Positions 1 through 8,264 are shown, counted from the stretch's first letter. The stretch is DNA of 64,000 nt from Exiguobacterium artemiae 255-15 (GCF_000019905.1 NC_010556.1:584001-648000), one strand, 5' to 3'. Notes: a model not told the origin generated them from the letters alone. Translations and numbers: made by a program.

Positions 1-600
1 TCGATTGCCTCGCTCTTCGAGCTTTCAGTCACGACCTTGAATAGATGGAGAGCAAAATATCGTACATACGGCTCCTCGTCACTCCGTGATCGAACAGAAT
101 GGACAGGTTATCCAGAAGAACTAAAAATGGAGGCTGTACGCGCAGTTCTGACTCAAGAGGAATCGCTCACTAGCGCTACAGTACGGTTTAATATTTCGAG
201 TTTAAGCGTACTTGCAAGATGGATTCGGAAGTATACTAGTCATAATACTCAAGGGAAACCATTGAAGGAGCGATCCATTATGACTAAAGGTAGAACCACT
301 ACGTTTGAAGAGCGTGTCCAGGCAGTTATGGACTGTATACAAAATGGGAAAGACTATCAAAACATCATGAAGACCCATCGGGTCTCCTATCAACAAATCT
401 ATAGCTGGGTAAGGAAGTTCGAGAAGGACGGAATGGACGCACTGATGGATCGTCGCGGACGTCAGAAGCCGGTAGCAGAATTGACGGATACAGAGCGTTT
501 TGCGTTGGAACTGAAACGACTAGAGAAAGAAAATGAACGACTACGCATGGAGAACGATTTCCTAAAAAAGTTAGAGGAGATCGAGAGGAGGTCACGTTAA
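1..600 (+). CDS. IS3-family transposase OrfA (5' end truncated by window)
   Basis: DNA-binding subunit of the IS transposase. The frame is open from base 1, so the true start lies upstream; a TTG at 37 is only the first start-like codon inside the window. Two helix-turn-helix-like stretches are visible: one around 100-240 (KMEAVRAVL to LARWIRKY) and one around 295-430 (FEERVQAVMDCI to SYQQIYSWVRKF). The last 30 or so codons form a leucine-zipper-like coiled coil (LKRLEKENERLRMENDFLKK) typical of IS3 OrfA multimerisation. The slippery heptamer lies inside the zipper, ten codons before the TAA. Expressed alone it would act as a DNA-binding regulator; fused to OrfB it is the active transposase. 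Confidence 0.85.
   Translation, partial: SIASLFELSVTTLNRWRAKYRTYGSSSLRDRTEWTGYPEELKMEAVRAVLTQEESLTSATVRFNISSLSVLARWIRKYTSHNTQGKPLKERSIMTKGRTTTFEERVQAVMDCIQNGKDYQNIMKTHRVSYQQIYSWVRKFEKDGMDALMDRRGRQKPVAELTDTERFALELKRLEKENERLRMENDFLKKLEEIERRSR
564..570 (+). promoter_or_regulatory. Programmed -1 ribosomal frameshift heptamer
   Basis: The heptamer reads A AAA AAG in the OrfA frame, the classic bacterial -1 slippery sequence used by IS3-family elements. A -1 slip moves ribosomes from the OrfA frame into the open frame that continues through OrfB. The -1 frame has a TGA at 534-536 and is then open to 1484, so fusion is only possible in this interval. An AGGAGG at 586-591, just downstream, could instead serve separate OrfB initiation. 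Confidence 0.8.
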
Positions 601-1484
601 GTCAAATTCGTCTTCAAGATAAATATGAAGCCATTCAATCATCGGTAGAGCAATTCGGTTATCCGATCATCGCCCTATGTCATCTAGCGGATGTCTCGCG
701 TGCTGCCTACTACAAGTGGTTGCGTCGTATAGGTATACCGAAAGCACATGAGGCTGAGAACATGAAAATCATCGAAGAGATGAACCAGATCCACCTTTCG
801 GTGAAAGGAATATATGGCTATCGACGAATGAAATTGAACTTGAAACGTCGTTTCGGAAGAAACGTTAATGCGAAGCGTGTCCGGCGCCTGATGCACATCG
901 CGAGTATTCATTGTGTCATACGCCGGAAACGTCCTTCGTACATTCGTAATCGTCCTCAACAGATTGCCGAAAACATTCTGAACCGTGATTTCAACGCGGC
1001 AGGACCGAATCAAAAATGGGTGACGGATGTCACGGAATTGAAGTACGGTTCCTCTCAGAAGGCGTATTTGAGCGCCATCTTGGACCTATATGACGGCTCC
1101 ATCCGTGCCTTCGTTCTAGGGCACTCTAACAATAATCAGCTCGTGTTTGATACATTCGAACTCGCCCTGCAGGGCGCATCCGGAAGTCGTCCCTTGCTTC
1201 ATAGTGATCGAGGGTTTCAATATACTTCACATGCGTTTCGACACATGACACGCGTGGCAGGCATTACACAAAGTATGTCTTGGGTTGGTAAATGTATTGA
1301 TAACGGTCCGATGGAATCATTTTGGGACGCCTTGAAATGCGAAAGTTATTACCTACATAAGTTTGCGGAGTTCGACGAACTCCAGCTTGCGATTCAGAAG
1401 TATATTCACTTCTACAATGAAGAACGGTACCAACAACGATTAAACGGCTTGGCTCCATTAGAATACAGAGTTCAAGCCGTTTAA
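570..1484 (+). CDS. IS3-family transposase OrfB (DDE integrase), made by -1 frameshift from OrfA
   Basis: Catalytic part of the transposase. The frame runs on from the slippery site: residues encoded from 600 (SQIRLQDKYEAI, then a YYKW motif) match the normal OrfB N-terminus, so the ATG-like start at 720 is too late. The rve integrase core carries the acidic triad: Asp in WVTDVTEL (about 1018), Asp in HSDRGFQYTS (about 1206) and Glu in NGPMESFW (about 1315). The C-terminus (YNEERYQQRLNGLAPLEY) is the usual IS3 ending. No internal stop or frameshift is seen. Independent initiation near 600 from the AGGAGG at 586-591 cannot be excluded. Confidence 0.85.
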   Translation, partial: VRGDREEVTLSQIRLQDKYEAIQSSVEQFGYPIIALCHLADVSRAAYYKWLRRIGIPKAHEAENMKIIEEMNQIHLSVKGIYGYRRMKLNLKRRFGRNVNAKRVRRLMHIASIHCVIRRKRPSYIRNRPQQIAENILNRDFNAAGPNQKWVTDVTELKYGSSQKAYLSAILDLYDGSIRAFVLGHSNNNQLVFDTFELALQGASGSRPLLHSDRGFQYTSHAFRHMTRVAGITQSMSWVGKCIDNGPMESFWDALKCESYYLHKFAEFDELQLAIQKYIHFYNEERYQQRLNGLAPLEYRVQAV

Positions 1485-1504
1485 GAGATTTTTATTATTT
1501 ATCC

Positions 1505-1529
1505 TGTCTACTTGACGGGGAGCAGTTCA
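1505..1529 (+). repeat. Candidate right terminal inverted repeat of the IS
   Basis: The stretch begins TGTCTACTTGACGGGG and ends CAGTTCA, 20 bases after the OrfB stop. IS3-family ends are usually 20-40 bp and finish in CA. Its partner would lie to the left of the window, so the pairing cannot be checked here. Confidence 0.55.
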
Positions 1530-1530
1530 A

Positions 1531-1556
1531 AAAAAAATCGGATCCTTCTTTTTTGA
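1531..1556. terminator. Remnant half of a rho-independent terminator beside the IS end
   Basis: An A-run, then TCGGATCCTTC and TTTTTT, reads as the descending arm and U-tract of a plus-strand terminator, but the partner arm GAAGGATCCGA is missing on the left because the IS begins there. The neighbouring minus-strand gene (stop at 1566) therefore also lacks an intact hairpin. Inferred to be a terminator split by the IS. Confidence 0.4.
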
Positions 1557-1565
1557 TGTGTGTCA

Positions 1566-1988
1566 TTATTCGAGATGTTGAAAACGATCGACATCTGCTG
1601 CTAGTTCTTCATAAATGGCTTCGACGATTTGAGCATCATCGAACAGGCCTAAAATATTTTCATCGGGCAGGGCATCAACCGGAGACGTGAAGTACAAAAC
1701 GGCCGTCAATAAAAGTTGTTCCTGTTCTGGTTGCATTTCGAAACGTTTGTTGTACAAAGCACGTAACATCTCGAGCAACTGCTTGAGCTGGAAGTAAAGA
1801 ACAAGTTCTGCTTCGCGTTCGACATCCGAGCCGTCCTCAGAGGCAAGATCTGTCGTCAATCGGGCTAATCCGAGTTCCCCTTGAATCAATAAGTCTTCTT
1901 GCGCTTTTGCATTTCCGACCGCGTTTAACGCTTGGCGGTGAAAATAGGTGTAAGCGGATTTAAAATCGCCTGGTGTAAATTCCATCAT
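1566..1988 (-). CDS. DUF1232 (YkvA-like) protein
   Basis: About 140 residues. The C-terminal third (YFTSPVDALPDENILGLFDDAQIV) fits the DUF1232/YkvA pattern of a hydrophobic tyrosine-rich segment followed by SP-D-xxPD and G-x-xDD. The function of the family is unknown. The first ~95 residues are helical and acidic. An AAGGAG lies 5 nt before an ATG at 1988 and 8 nt before the next ATG at 1985; the GTG at 1994 overlaps the ribosome site and is unlikely. The gene is single, reads toward the IS and is divergent from the aminopeptidase gene. Confidence 0.65.
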   Translation of the reverse strand: MMEFTPGDFKSAYTYFHRQALNAVGNAKAQEDLLIQGELGLARLTTDLASEDGSDVEREAELVLYFQLKQLLEMLRALYNKRFEMQPEQEQLLLTAVLYFTSPVDALPDENILGLFDDAQIVEAIYEELAADVDRFQHLE

Positions 1989-2083
1989 CAACACTCCTTC
2001 TGTATCTCTAGTTTCACCTTATTTCTTGCAAAATTGCAACTATTTCGTGAAAATAAGAGTAATAGTTGAAAGGGGATTACATA

Positions 2084-3307
2084 ATGCCGACTCAAGAACA
2101 ATTAAAAAAATATGCCGCACTTGCGGTACGTACAGGAATTAACCTGCAAGCCGGTCAGCAACTCGAAATTCGGGCGGGGATTGAAAATGCACCGCTAGTC
2201 CGTGAAATCACACGTGTTGCCTACGAAGTGGGCGCTTCGAATGTCTACGTCCAGTGGTCAGATGATGAAATGACGAAAATCCGTTACTTCGACGCACCGG
2301 AAGATTCATTTGATGCGTTCCCGGATTGGCTGAAAGCCCGGTTTGATCAGTTGGCAGAAGAAAAAACAGCTTTCCTGTCCGTTGTCAGTGAAGATCCTGA
2401 CCTATTGAACGGCGTCGAATCCAGCCGGATTGCCCGGGCGAATAAAGCTGCAGGGGTGGCGTTGGCGAATTGGCGTAAGTTCGTCATGAGTGATAACGTC
2501 AGCTGGTGCGTCATTGCCGCGCCGTCAGATGCCTGGGCGGCAAAGGTATTCCCGGACTCGGAACACGCTGTAGAAGACCTGTGGGAAGCTATCTTGAAGG
2601 CGACACGTGTCGATCAGGACAATCCGGTCGCGGCGTGGGAGCAACATGATGCGAACCTGCGGACGAAAGCAACCTTCCTGACAGAAAAGAAATACAACAA
2701 GTTGCATTATTCAGCACCCGGAACGGAACTGACGATTGAACTGCCGGAGCGTCACGTCTGGTTAGGTGGCGGCGGACCAAACGCGGATGGTGTTGACTTC
2801 ATCGCCAATCTGCCGACGGAAGAAGTATTTACGTTACCGAAGAAAACAGGCGTCAACGGTTATGTTTCGAGCACGAAACCGCTCAGCTACAGCGGGAATC
2901 TGATTGATGAATTCACATTATGGTTTGAAGACGGAAAAATCGTCAAAGCCGAGGCAAAACAGGGGCAGGCAGCGCTTGATGAACTCATCTCATTGGATGA
3001 AGGCGCCCGTTATCTCGGAGAAGTGGCCCTCGTACCTCACCACTCACCGATTTCAGATTCGGGTATCTTGTTCTACAATACGTTATTTGACGAAAATGCT
3101 TCGTGTCACTTGGCAATCGGTCGTGCGTATTCAACATGTCTCGAAAACGGTCCGAGTTTATCAAATGAAGAATTGGCGGCACAAGGCGCAAACGATTCAA
3201 TGACACACGTCGATTTCATGATCGGTTCAGGTCAGATGTCGATTGACGGTGAGTTGTCTGACGGGACACGCGAACCATTGATGCGTGACGGAAACTGGGC
3301 AATCTAA
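2084..3307 (+). CDS. M29-family metal-dependent aminopeptidase (AmpS/PepS type)
   Basis: Cytosolic aminopeptidase that removes N-terminal residues from peptides using a two-metal centre. The 407-residue length fits the family (about 410). Features seen include the N-terminal LKKYAALAVRTGINLQAGQQL block, the GGGGPNADGVDFIANLPTEEVFT segment (family metal ligand Glu), GEVALVPHHSPI, FDENASCHLAIG and the C-terminal HVDFMIG with the His/Asp ligands expected for M29. ATG at 2084 follows AAGGGG by 9 nt; an in-frame TTG at 2066 has no ribosome site. It is monocistronic and ends at a hairpin shared with murB. Confidence 0.9.
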   Translation: MPTQEQLKKYAALAVRTGINLQAGQQLEIRAGIENAPLVREITRVAYEVGASNVYVQWSDDEMTKIRYFDAPEDSFDAFPDWLKARFDQLAEEKTAFLSVVSEDPDLLNGVESSRIARANKAAGVALANWRKFVMSDNVSWCVIAAPSDAWAAKVFPDSEHAVEDLWEAILKATRVDQDNPVAAWEQHDANLRTKATFLTEKKYNKLHYSAPGTELTIELPERHVWLGGGGPNADGVDFIANLPTEEVFTLPKKTGVNGYVSSTKPLSYSGNLIDEFTLWFEDGKIVKAEAKQGQAALDELISLDEGARYLGEVALVPHHSPISDSGILFYNTLFDENASCHLAIGRAYSTCLENGPSLSNEELAAQGANDSMTHVDFMIGSGQMSIDGELSDGTREPLMRDGNWAI

Positions 3308-3330
3308 TGCAGGAATTTTGACGGAAAGAA

Positions 3331-3386
3331 AAACAAGGGAGCACCCGGGCAGAATTAACATGCCGCGGTGCTCCCTTGTTTAGTTC
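3331..3386. terminator. Bidirectional terminator between ampS and murB
   Basis: Arms AAACAAGGGAGCACC (3331-3345) and GGTGCTCCCTTGTTT (3367-3381) pair perfectly. On the minus strand the stem is followed by TTTTTCTTTCC, so it serves murB best; on the plus strand the T-run is short. Confidence 0.85.
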
Positions 3387-3403
3387 GATGGGATGAACAG
3401 GAA

Positions 3404-4318
3404 TCAAGCTTCTTCGCCGATGATTTTTACTTCCGGCTCCAGTAAGATACCGAACTTTTCCTGGACGGTTTCCTGAACGTGGCGGATGAGCGAGATGTAG
3501 TCGGTCGCTGTGGCATCCTTGATATTGACAATGAAACCAGCGTGTTTTTGTGACACTTCCGCGCCACCGATTCGTGCACCTTGCAAGCCGCTGTCTTGAA
3601 TCAGTTTACCGGCAAAATATCCTTCCGGACGTTTGAAGACACTCCCGCATGAAGGATACTCGAGAGGTTGTTTCGTCTCACGTTTATGCGTCAGATCGTC
3701 CATCATTTCCTTGATTAAAGCAGGGTCGCCTTCTGTTAATGAAAAACGTCCTTCGAGAATGATGTACTCTTTTTTCGAAAAACAGCTTGTCCGGTACCCG
3801 AGCTCAAGTTCTTCGTGTGAGATGTTTAACAGCTCACCTTTACGTGTCAAGACCGTTGCACTGTGGAGGCAGTCTTTTACTTCTCCGCCATAGGCACCGG
3901 CATTCATGATGAGTGCGCCGCCAATCGTTCCCGGGATACCGCAGGCAAACTCAAGACCGCTTAAGGCGTGGTCGTAGGCGATACGTGAAGCCTGGATGAT
4001 GGCCGCACCGCTCTGCGCGATCAGTTCATGTCCTTCAACCGAAATATCCGTTAATTTTTCAAAGGATAAAACGATGCCGCGGATACCGCCGTCGCGGACA
4101 ACGAGATTCGAACCGTTTCCAAGCATCGTCAACGGGAGGTCATGTTCATAGGCATACCGGACAGCGAATGCAGTTTCTTCGTATGTCGACGGGATGAGGA
4201 ATAAATCTGCCAGTCCACCCATCTTGGTGTACGTATGGTTTTTTAAGGGTTCATTAATTAAAACAGCTTCTTTTGCAATACCTTCATATAATCCAGCTAA
4301 TAATTGCTCAGTCATCAT
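3404..4318 (-). CDS. murB: UDP-N-acetylenolpyruvoylglucosamine reductase MurB
   Basis: Reduces UDP-GlcNAc-enolpyruvate to UDP-MurNAc with NADPH and FAD, the second committed step of peptidoglycan precursor synthesis in the cytosol. 304 residues, the size of the Gram-positive type II enzymes. Seen are the FAD-binding region NHTYTKMGGLADLFLIP, the LGNGSNLVVRDGGIRGIVL loop, GIPGTIGGALIMNAGAYGGE, the catalytic Ser in CGSVFKRP (proton donor) and the C-terminal LEPEVKIIGE carrying the active-site Glu. Either ATG at 4318 or 4315 follows AAAGGAC. It stands alone here rather than in a division or cell wall cluster. Confidence 0.96.
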   Translation of the reverse strand: MMTEQLLAGLYEGIAKEAVLINEPLKNHTYTKMGGLADLFLIPSTYEETAFAVRYAYEHDLPLTMLGNGSNLVVRDGGIRGIVLSFEKLTDISVEGHELIAQSGAAIIQASRIAYDHALSGLEFACGIPGTIGGALIMNAGAYGGEVKDCLHSATVLTRKGELLNISHEELELGYRTSCFSKKEYIILEGRFSLTEGDPALIKEMMDDLTHKRETKQPLEYPSCGSVFKRPEGYFAGKLIQDSGLQGARIGGAEVSQKHAGFIVNIKDATATDYISLIRHVQETVQEKFGILLEPEVKIIGEEA

Positions 4319-4578
4319 GTCTCAGTCCTTTTTCATAAATTCCATTCAGCCAAAAAACGCTCAAAATATATTTTACACTAATTCCGTGATTGATGTTTAG
4401 CATACTGTTCCCAAAATACAGAGTTGACAGATAAAAAGCAAGCTGTTCGTGAAGAATGTAATCGAATCAACATGTAGATGTTGTTTTCTTTTTATAAAAA
4501 ATGAGCGGATTGTGAATGAATAAAAGTAAAAAAGGGAAAATTAAAGAAACGACTGTCATCCGGAAAGAGGGGATTTAA

Positions 4579-5094
4579 ATGGAAAGTGAACGACTGGAAA
4601 TGCGACCGTTCGTAGAAGAGGATTTTACGTTTTATAAAACCCTTGTTCAAAATGAGCAGGTCATGCGTTACATCAACGGCGGTGTCGTCTTAGACGAGGA
4701 TAAGGCGCGGAGTTGGTTTGAGCGTCAACTGGATCGCTACAAGGATGAGCGGCAAACCGGATTTTTATTGTTAATCAAAAAAGAGACGAATGAACCGATT
4801 GGATTTGCCGGACTGCTTTTACAAACAGTCGATGGAATCGAGGAACTCGAAGTCGGCTACTGGTTGACGCCGATTCATTGGAAAGTGGGATATGGCCGGG
4901 AAGCAGCCAAACGACTGATGCGCGAAGCATTCGAGCGGGGACATGACCGTCTCATTTCCATCATTCATCCGGAAAATCATTCTTCGCAAAATGTTGCGCG
5001 GGCGAATGGGTTACAATGGGAAAAAGACACGTTGTTCAACGGAATTCCGGTCGTTATCTATTCCTGCCGGTTGTCCCGATTGTTCAGAGGTTGA
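4579..5094 (+). CDS. GNAT N-acetyltransferase, RimJ/RimL-like
   Basis: 171 residues. The opening SERLEMRPFVEEDF is the usual start of Acetyltransf_3 proteins that acetylate N-termini or small amines with acetyl-CoA. The beta4-beta5 region EELEVGYWLTPIHWKVGYGREAAKRLM provides the pyrophosphate-binding Gly-Tyr-Gly loop, and NVARANGLQWEK is the usual C-terminal N-x-A-x-x-x-G segment. The ATG at 4579 follows AGAGGGG. A second GNAT starts 29 nt after the stop, so the two may be co-transcribed. The substrate cannot be told. Confidence 0.85.
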   Translation: MESERLEMRPFVEEDFTFYKTLVQNEQVMRYINGGVVLDEDKARSWFERQLDRYKDERQTGFLLLIKKETNEPIGFAGLLLQTVDGIEELEVGYWLTPIHWKVGYGREAAKRLMREAFERGHDRLISIIHPENHSSQNVARANGLQWEKDTLFNGIPVVIYSCRLSRLFRG

Positions 5095-5123
5095 ATTTAG
5101 AAGCCAAGAGGAGCGAATCAGGT

Positions 5124-5591
5124 ATGTATCAGACAAAGTGGATGGGGTTCAATGAGTTGGATAATACAAGCTTGTATCAATTATTGAAATTAAGAACAGA
5201 TATATTTGTCGTGGAGCAGAATTGTCCGTACCCGGAACTCGATAACCGTGATCAAGATGCCCTGCATGGTCTCGCATATGACGGCGAACGTTTGATTGGT
5301 TGCCTGCGCATTTTGCCGAGGAAGTCGTCAGGCGCCGTTGCAATCGGTCGGGTAGCGGTCCAAACGGATTACCGGTCAAACGGCGTAGCAAGAAAACTGT
5401 TGAACGAAGCGATTACTCACATCGAGAAGCAAGGGGAATCATTGATTGATCTCCAGGCTCAGGCACATTTGAAACGGTTTTACGGTTCCTTTGGTTTTAA
5501 AGAAACGTCCGATGTCTATTTAGAGGACGGAATTCCTCATCTAGACATGCAAATGAACTTGAGGGAAGATTCAAAAAGACTTCAGGAATAG
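5124..5591 (+). CDS. ElaA-like GNAT N-acetyltransferase
   Basis: 155 residues starting at ATG 5124, preceded by AGAGGAG at 10 nt; the upstream frame back to 5016 overlaps the previous gene and has no ribosome site. The features LYQLLKLRTDIFVVEQNCPYPELDNRDQDALH are the hallmark of the ElaA family. The acetyl-CoA loop is QTDYRSNGVARKLLNEAI, and the C-terminal RFYGSFGFKE is the expected Tyr-containing GNAT end. Role in the family is poorly defined. It follows another GNAT by 29 nt. Confidence 0.88.
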   Translation: MYQTKWMGFNELDNTSLYQLLKLRTDIFVVEQNCPYPELDNRDQDALHGLAYDGERLIGCLRILPRKSSGAVAIGRVAVQTDYRSNGVARKLLNEAITHIEKQGESLIDLQAQAHLKRFYGSFGFKETSDVYLEDGIPHLDMQMNLREDSKRLQE

Positions 5592-5647
5592 GACGGACGA
5601 ACCGATGAAGAAAGCAGGAAGAACTTTGTCTGGAGGTGAGTCAGTCA

Positions 5648-6007
5648 TTGAAAAAAGTACTGGTCATTCTCGCGTTAAGTTTGATTGGCGTATTGTCGTT
5701 TGCTGTCGGAATTTCCTACGCTGAACTTCAAAGTAGTCAACGCAGTGCAGAAGAACAGTTGACGAAGATGTTGCAGACACAGCACAACATCGATAAAACG
5801 TCACTACTGGAAGTGAAGGCTTCTTTTTCCATTCAACATCGTCAAGTGATTAAAGTACGTTTGCGCGGTGAACCGGCAATTACTTATGAATTCATTCAGC
5901 CTAAACAACAGATTGAATACAGCGGCTCGGTTGGAACCAGTGTTGAAAAAACCGGAAAACAGGATGAAGCATTCCGGAATTCACATCTCCAGTTAAGTAA
6001 AAAATAA
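5648..6007 (+). CDS. Small membrane-anchored protein, possibly DUF3139-like
   Basis: About 119 residues: two lysines, a single hydrophobic segment (VLVILALSLIGVLSFAVGISYA, roughly residues 4-25), then a soluble domain of about 90 residues presumed outside. The pattern of a short anchor plus a VKASFSIQHRQVIKVRLRGEP strand region recalls DUF3139 proteins, but this is a weak resemblance. TTG at 5648 is chosen, 11 nt after GGAGG; the GTG at 5636 overlaps that site. Function unknown. It ends right before a strong terminator. Confidence 0.6.
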   Translation: MKKVLVILALSLIGVLSFAVGISYAELQSSQRSAEEQLTKMLQTQHNIDKTSLLEVKASFSIQHRQVIKVRLRGEPAITYEFIQPKQQIEYSGSVGTSVEKTGKQDEAFRNSHLQLSKK

Positions 6008-6055
6008 AAATCTTGGTGCTTCTTTCTCCATAAAGAAGCTGCCAAGATTTTTTTT
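6008..6055 (+). terminator. Rho-independent terminator
   Basis: AAAATCTTGG and GCTTCTTT pair with AAAGAAGC and CCAAGATTTT around a small loop, followed by a run of eight T. It begins at the stop of the membrane protein gene. Confidence 0.85.
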
Positions 6056-6124
6056 GAGCCTTTCAAGACGATTCAATATTGCGTACACTACGAAGAGAGA
6101 CATCATGCAGGGGGACAATAATTT

Positions 6125-7057
6125 ATGAAAAGATTTGTTAAAAACGAAGCCATCGCTCCGGCGCTGAATGCTTTTCTTACACTTGAGAACGAAGCCTTTC
6201 AAACATATAATCAATTGCTGACAGCACAGGAGCGGCAAGCTTTGAATTTTGTCGGACGGGCGGTCGCGCTTCAATCGGACAAACATCTCGCGTTAGCTCT
6301 TGAGACGAAACAGCCGTTGATTGAGATGGACCGTTTACTGATGAAATTGACGGAAATCGAGCAGGGCGCGCTGCTGTTTCGACAGTTGCTTGCATCCGGT
6401 CTCGATCTGAATCAACTTATCACAGTCGAAGGTCACCGGTCGCTTGTCAGACAGCCGTTATCTTTTCCTGTAGGCTTGTATACAGTCTATGACCACGTCT
6501 TGTTTCAACTTGCCGTCGATTCGGGGTTGGACCTAAACTACACAACGACATTGCAACGGAGTGACCGTTTTCTTGAAACGGATGAAATCAATACCCTGGA
6601 CATCGTGTTGTTGTTGACGCATGAGCAGGCACCGGATGAACAGAGTCTTCCGTTGTTTCAACATCCGGCGACAGTCGGTCTGGCAGAACGGCTCCAACGA
6701 GCGAAGTTTGAAAGCCTGCAATCCATCATTGAGAACACCCGGTATGTTACAACATTTCGATATGCCAAACATTTTCCGCTTTTTTATGCGATCGTCGGTC
6801 GTCAGACGGAACAATTCCCGAAGATGCTAGACGCTGTTTTGATGGAACAAAATCAGGAAGAAATTCTAAAGGATGCCTTATTGGCATTTCATAATCATCA
6901 ACCGGGTCTTGCAACAAGTATGGGAACGGATTATTACGAAAGTTTATTTGTCATCGGCGACCATTTAAAGCGACAGGCGGGTATCGATTTCAATACGTTG
7001 GATGATCAATATATACTCAGCGAATACTCGGAAATCGTTCAACGGTTACGTAGTTAA
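6125..7057 (+). CDS. Hypothetical protein, weakly ankyrin-like
   Basis: 310 residues, not recognised. No signal peptide or membrane segment is seen. Several stretches have the rhythm of helix pairs ending in SGLDLN turns (LLASGLDLNQLIT near residue 97 and LAVDSGLDLNYTT near residue 137), which recalls degenerate ankyrin repeats, but no full consensus repeat is present. The start follows AGGGGG by about 10 nt. The 3' end overlaps the convergent GNAT gene by 12 nt, so the two messages would be antisense to each other. Confidence 0.65.
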   Translation: MKRFVKNEAIAPALNAFLTLENEAFQTYNQLLTAQERQALNFVGRAVALQSDKHLALALETKQPLIEMDRLLMKLTEIEQGALLFRQLLASGLDLNQLITVEGHRSLVRQPLSFPVGLYTVYDHVLFQLAVDSGLDLNYTTTLQRSDRFLETDEINTLDIVLLLTHEQAPDEQSLPLFQHPATVGLAERLQRAKFESLQSIIENTRYVTTFRYAKHFPLFYAIVGRQTEQFPKMLDAVLMEQNQEEILKDALLAFHNHQPGLATSMGTDYYESLFVIGDHLKRQAGIDFNTLDDQYILSEYSEIVQRLRS

Positions 7058-7888
7058 CGAAACCGGTTCACAGGAATAACGGTGCCAATTCGAAAAAATT
7101 TGAATATCACAAAAAGTTGTCGGTTGATACAGGCGAAGAGCTTCTTGATGGGTCGAAAAACAATACACTTCAAAAGATAAGATATTTTTCTTATGTAATT
7201 TCATTTGGAACGTATCGAGAATCCGGCGCCCGTATCCCTGGTTTTTTAATTGGGGTAAACACGTGATTTCCAAAAGGCGGACGACCTGCTTATGCTGTTC
7301 AATCAGAAGGGTTCCAACAACAGTGTTCTTGTCGTAGACGAGGTAGGGCAGGACACCTTGATCGACTAAATAATCGAGATGGATAGCATCATAAGGGAAA
7401 AGAAAGTCGGAATAACGGATTGCGTCATTGCGAATCGTCAAGAACAATTGACGGTTGCGCAAGGAAAGTGGTTTAAATTGAACGGAGACGGGTCGGCCAC
7501 GCGTCAGACCAATCAGCCGAAATTGTTCACAGGACAAAGAGTACCCTAAAGCGTTCCAGGTCGTGATGAATCCAAAGTCGTTCGGCGGTATGATTTGGAC
7601 ATCGATATGACGGGGAGAAAACGAGAGTGCCTGCAAATGGACATGGTGAGCGAGAATTTGAAACGCCTGTAGATCGGTATAGGAAGCATTTAAAAGTTGA
7701 ACGGTATGTTCGAAAACATGAAATCCGAGAGTTGCCTGGACATGATCTTCATGCCAAATCGTCCATTGCTGGTGTTCGATCGGTGGGTAGGAAAATGATG
7801 ACGGGGAAGACGGAGTGGTACGGAGTAAGCGATGGACCAAACGCCGTTGTGGATGAGATAATTGGTCGTACGATAAAATGTTCAACAC
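7046..7888 (-). CDS. GNAT-fold acetyltransferase, possibly double-domain
   Basis: 280 residues. The C-terminal half has the acetyl-CoA-binding signature (LLEITCLPQLKNQGYGRRILDTFQ, a Q-x-x-G-x-G loop) and a typical late strand (ILSFEVYCFSTHQEALRLYQ). The N-terminal half (about residues 1-150) may be a degenerate GNAT-like domain; this is an inference from size. GTG at 7888 is chosen, 7 nt after AAAGGAC; a GTG at 7894 is too close to it. It is convergent and overlaps the 6125 gene by 12 nt. Substrate unknown. Confidence 0.7.
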   Translation of the reverse strand: MLNILSYDQLSHPQRRLVHRLLRTTPSSPSSFSYPPIEHQQWTIWHEDHVQATLGFHVFEHTVQLLNASYTDLQAFQILAHHVHLQALSFSPRHIDVQIIPPNDFGFITTWNALGYSLSCEQFRLIGLTRGRPVSVQFKPLSLRNRQLFLTIRNDAIRYSDFLFPYDAIHLDYLVDQGVLPYLVYDKNTVVGTLLIEQHKQVVRLLEITCLPQLKNQGYGRRILDTFQMKLHKKNILSFEVYCFSTHQEALRLYQPTTFCDIQIFSNWHRYSCEPVSLTT

Positions 7889-7998
7889 GTGCACGTCCTT
7901 TCAGAAAAAATGAAAGCCAGTGCATTTAGTATAACAAAAAATATGGTATTTTAATGTATTAAATTGAAATTAAAGGTAAATAATCAGGTGGTGATGAG

Positions 7999-8262
7999 AT
8001 GACGAGACTACTGATGGCGACAGGTCTTTTTTTGATCCTGATCGGTATGAATCCTGTTCACGCACAGGAAATTGAAAAAAAAGAAACGACAGTCCGGCAA
8101 TCTACCACATACGGCAGTTACGGGACGATGGATGAGATTATCACGGATCAAAAGGAACCGACATATGACGGATTCGACTCTCCAAACGATATGGCTTTTT
8201 TATTCGCCTGCATTGCTTTGCTTGCGACAGTTGGATTAGGAATCGTAAATGCGACAGATTAA
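7999..8262 (+). CDS. Small exported or membrane protein, unknown
   Basis: 87 residues. There is an N-terminal signal-like segment (LLMATGLFLILIGMNPVHA, with AxA-type cleavage after HAQ possible), a polar 40-residue middle rich in Thr, Tyr and Asp, and a C-terminal hydrophobic segment (MAFLFACIALLATVGLGIV, about residues 65-83). The layout suggests an exposed loop held by one or two membrane segments. The ATG follows GGTGGTGATGAG. No family recognised. It is followed directly by a terminator. Confidence 0.6.
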   Translation: MTRLLMATGLFLILIGMNPVHAQEIEKKETTVRQSTTYGSYGTMDEIITDQKEPTYDGFDSPNDMAFLFACIALLATVGLGIVNATD

Positions 8263-8264
8263 AG

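Larger units (their letters stand above)
1..1529 (+). mobile_element. IS3-family insertion sequence, left end outside the window
   Basis: Two overlapping reading frames encode a helix-turn-helix OrfA and a DDE integrase OrfB, linked by an A-AAA-AAG slippery heptamer; this is the standard IS3-family plan (IS150/IS3-like). The right end is taken at 1529, because a candidate terminal repeat at 1505-1529 ends in TTCA, as IS3-family ends usually finish in CA. The left inverted repeat lies before base 1. Both frames are open, so the copy looks capable of transposition. Boundary and subgroup are inferred. Confidence 0.85.
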
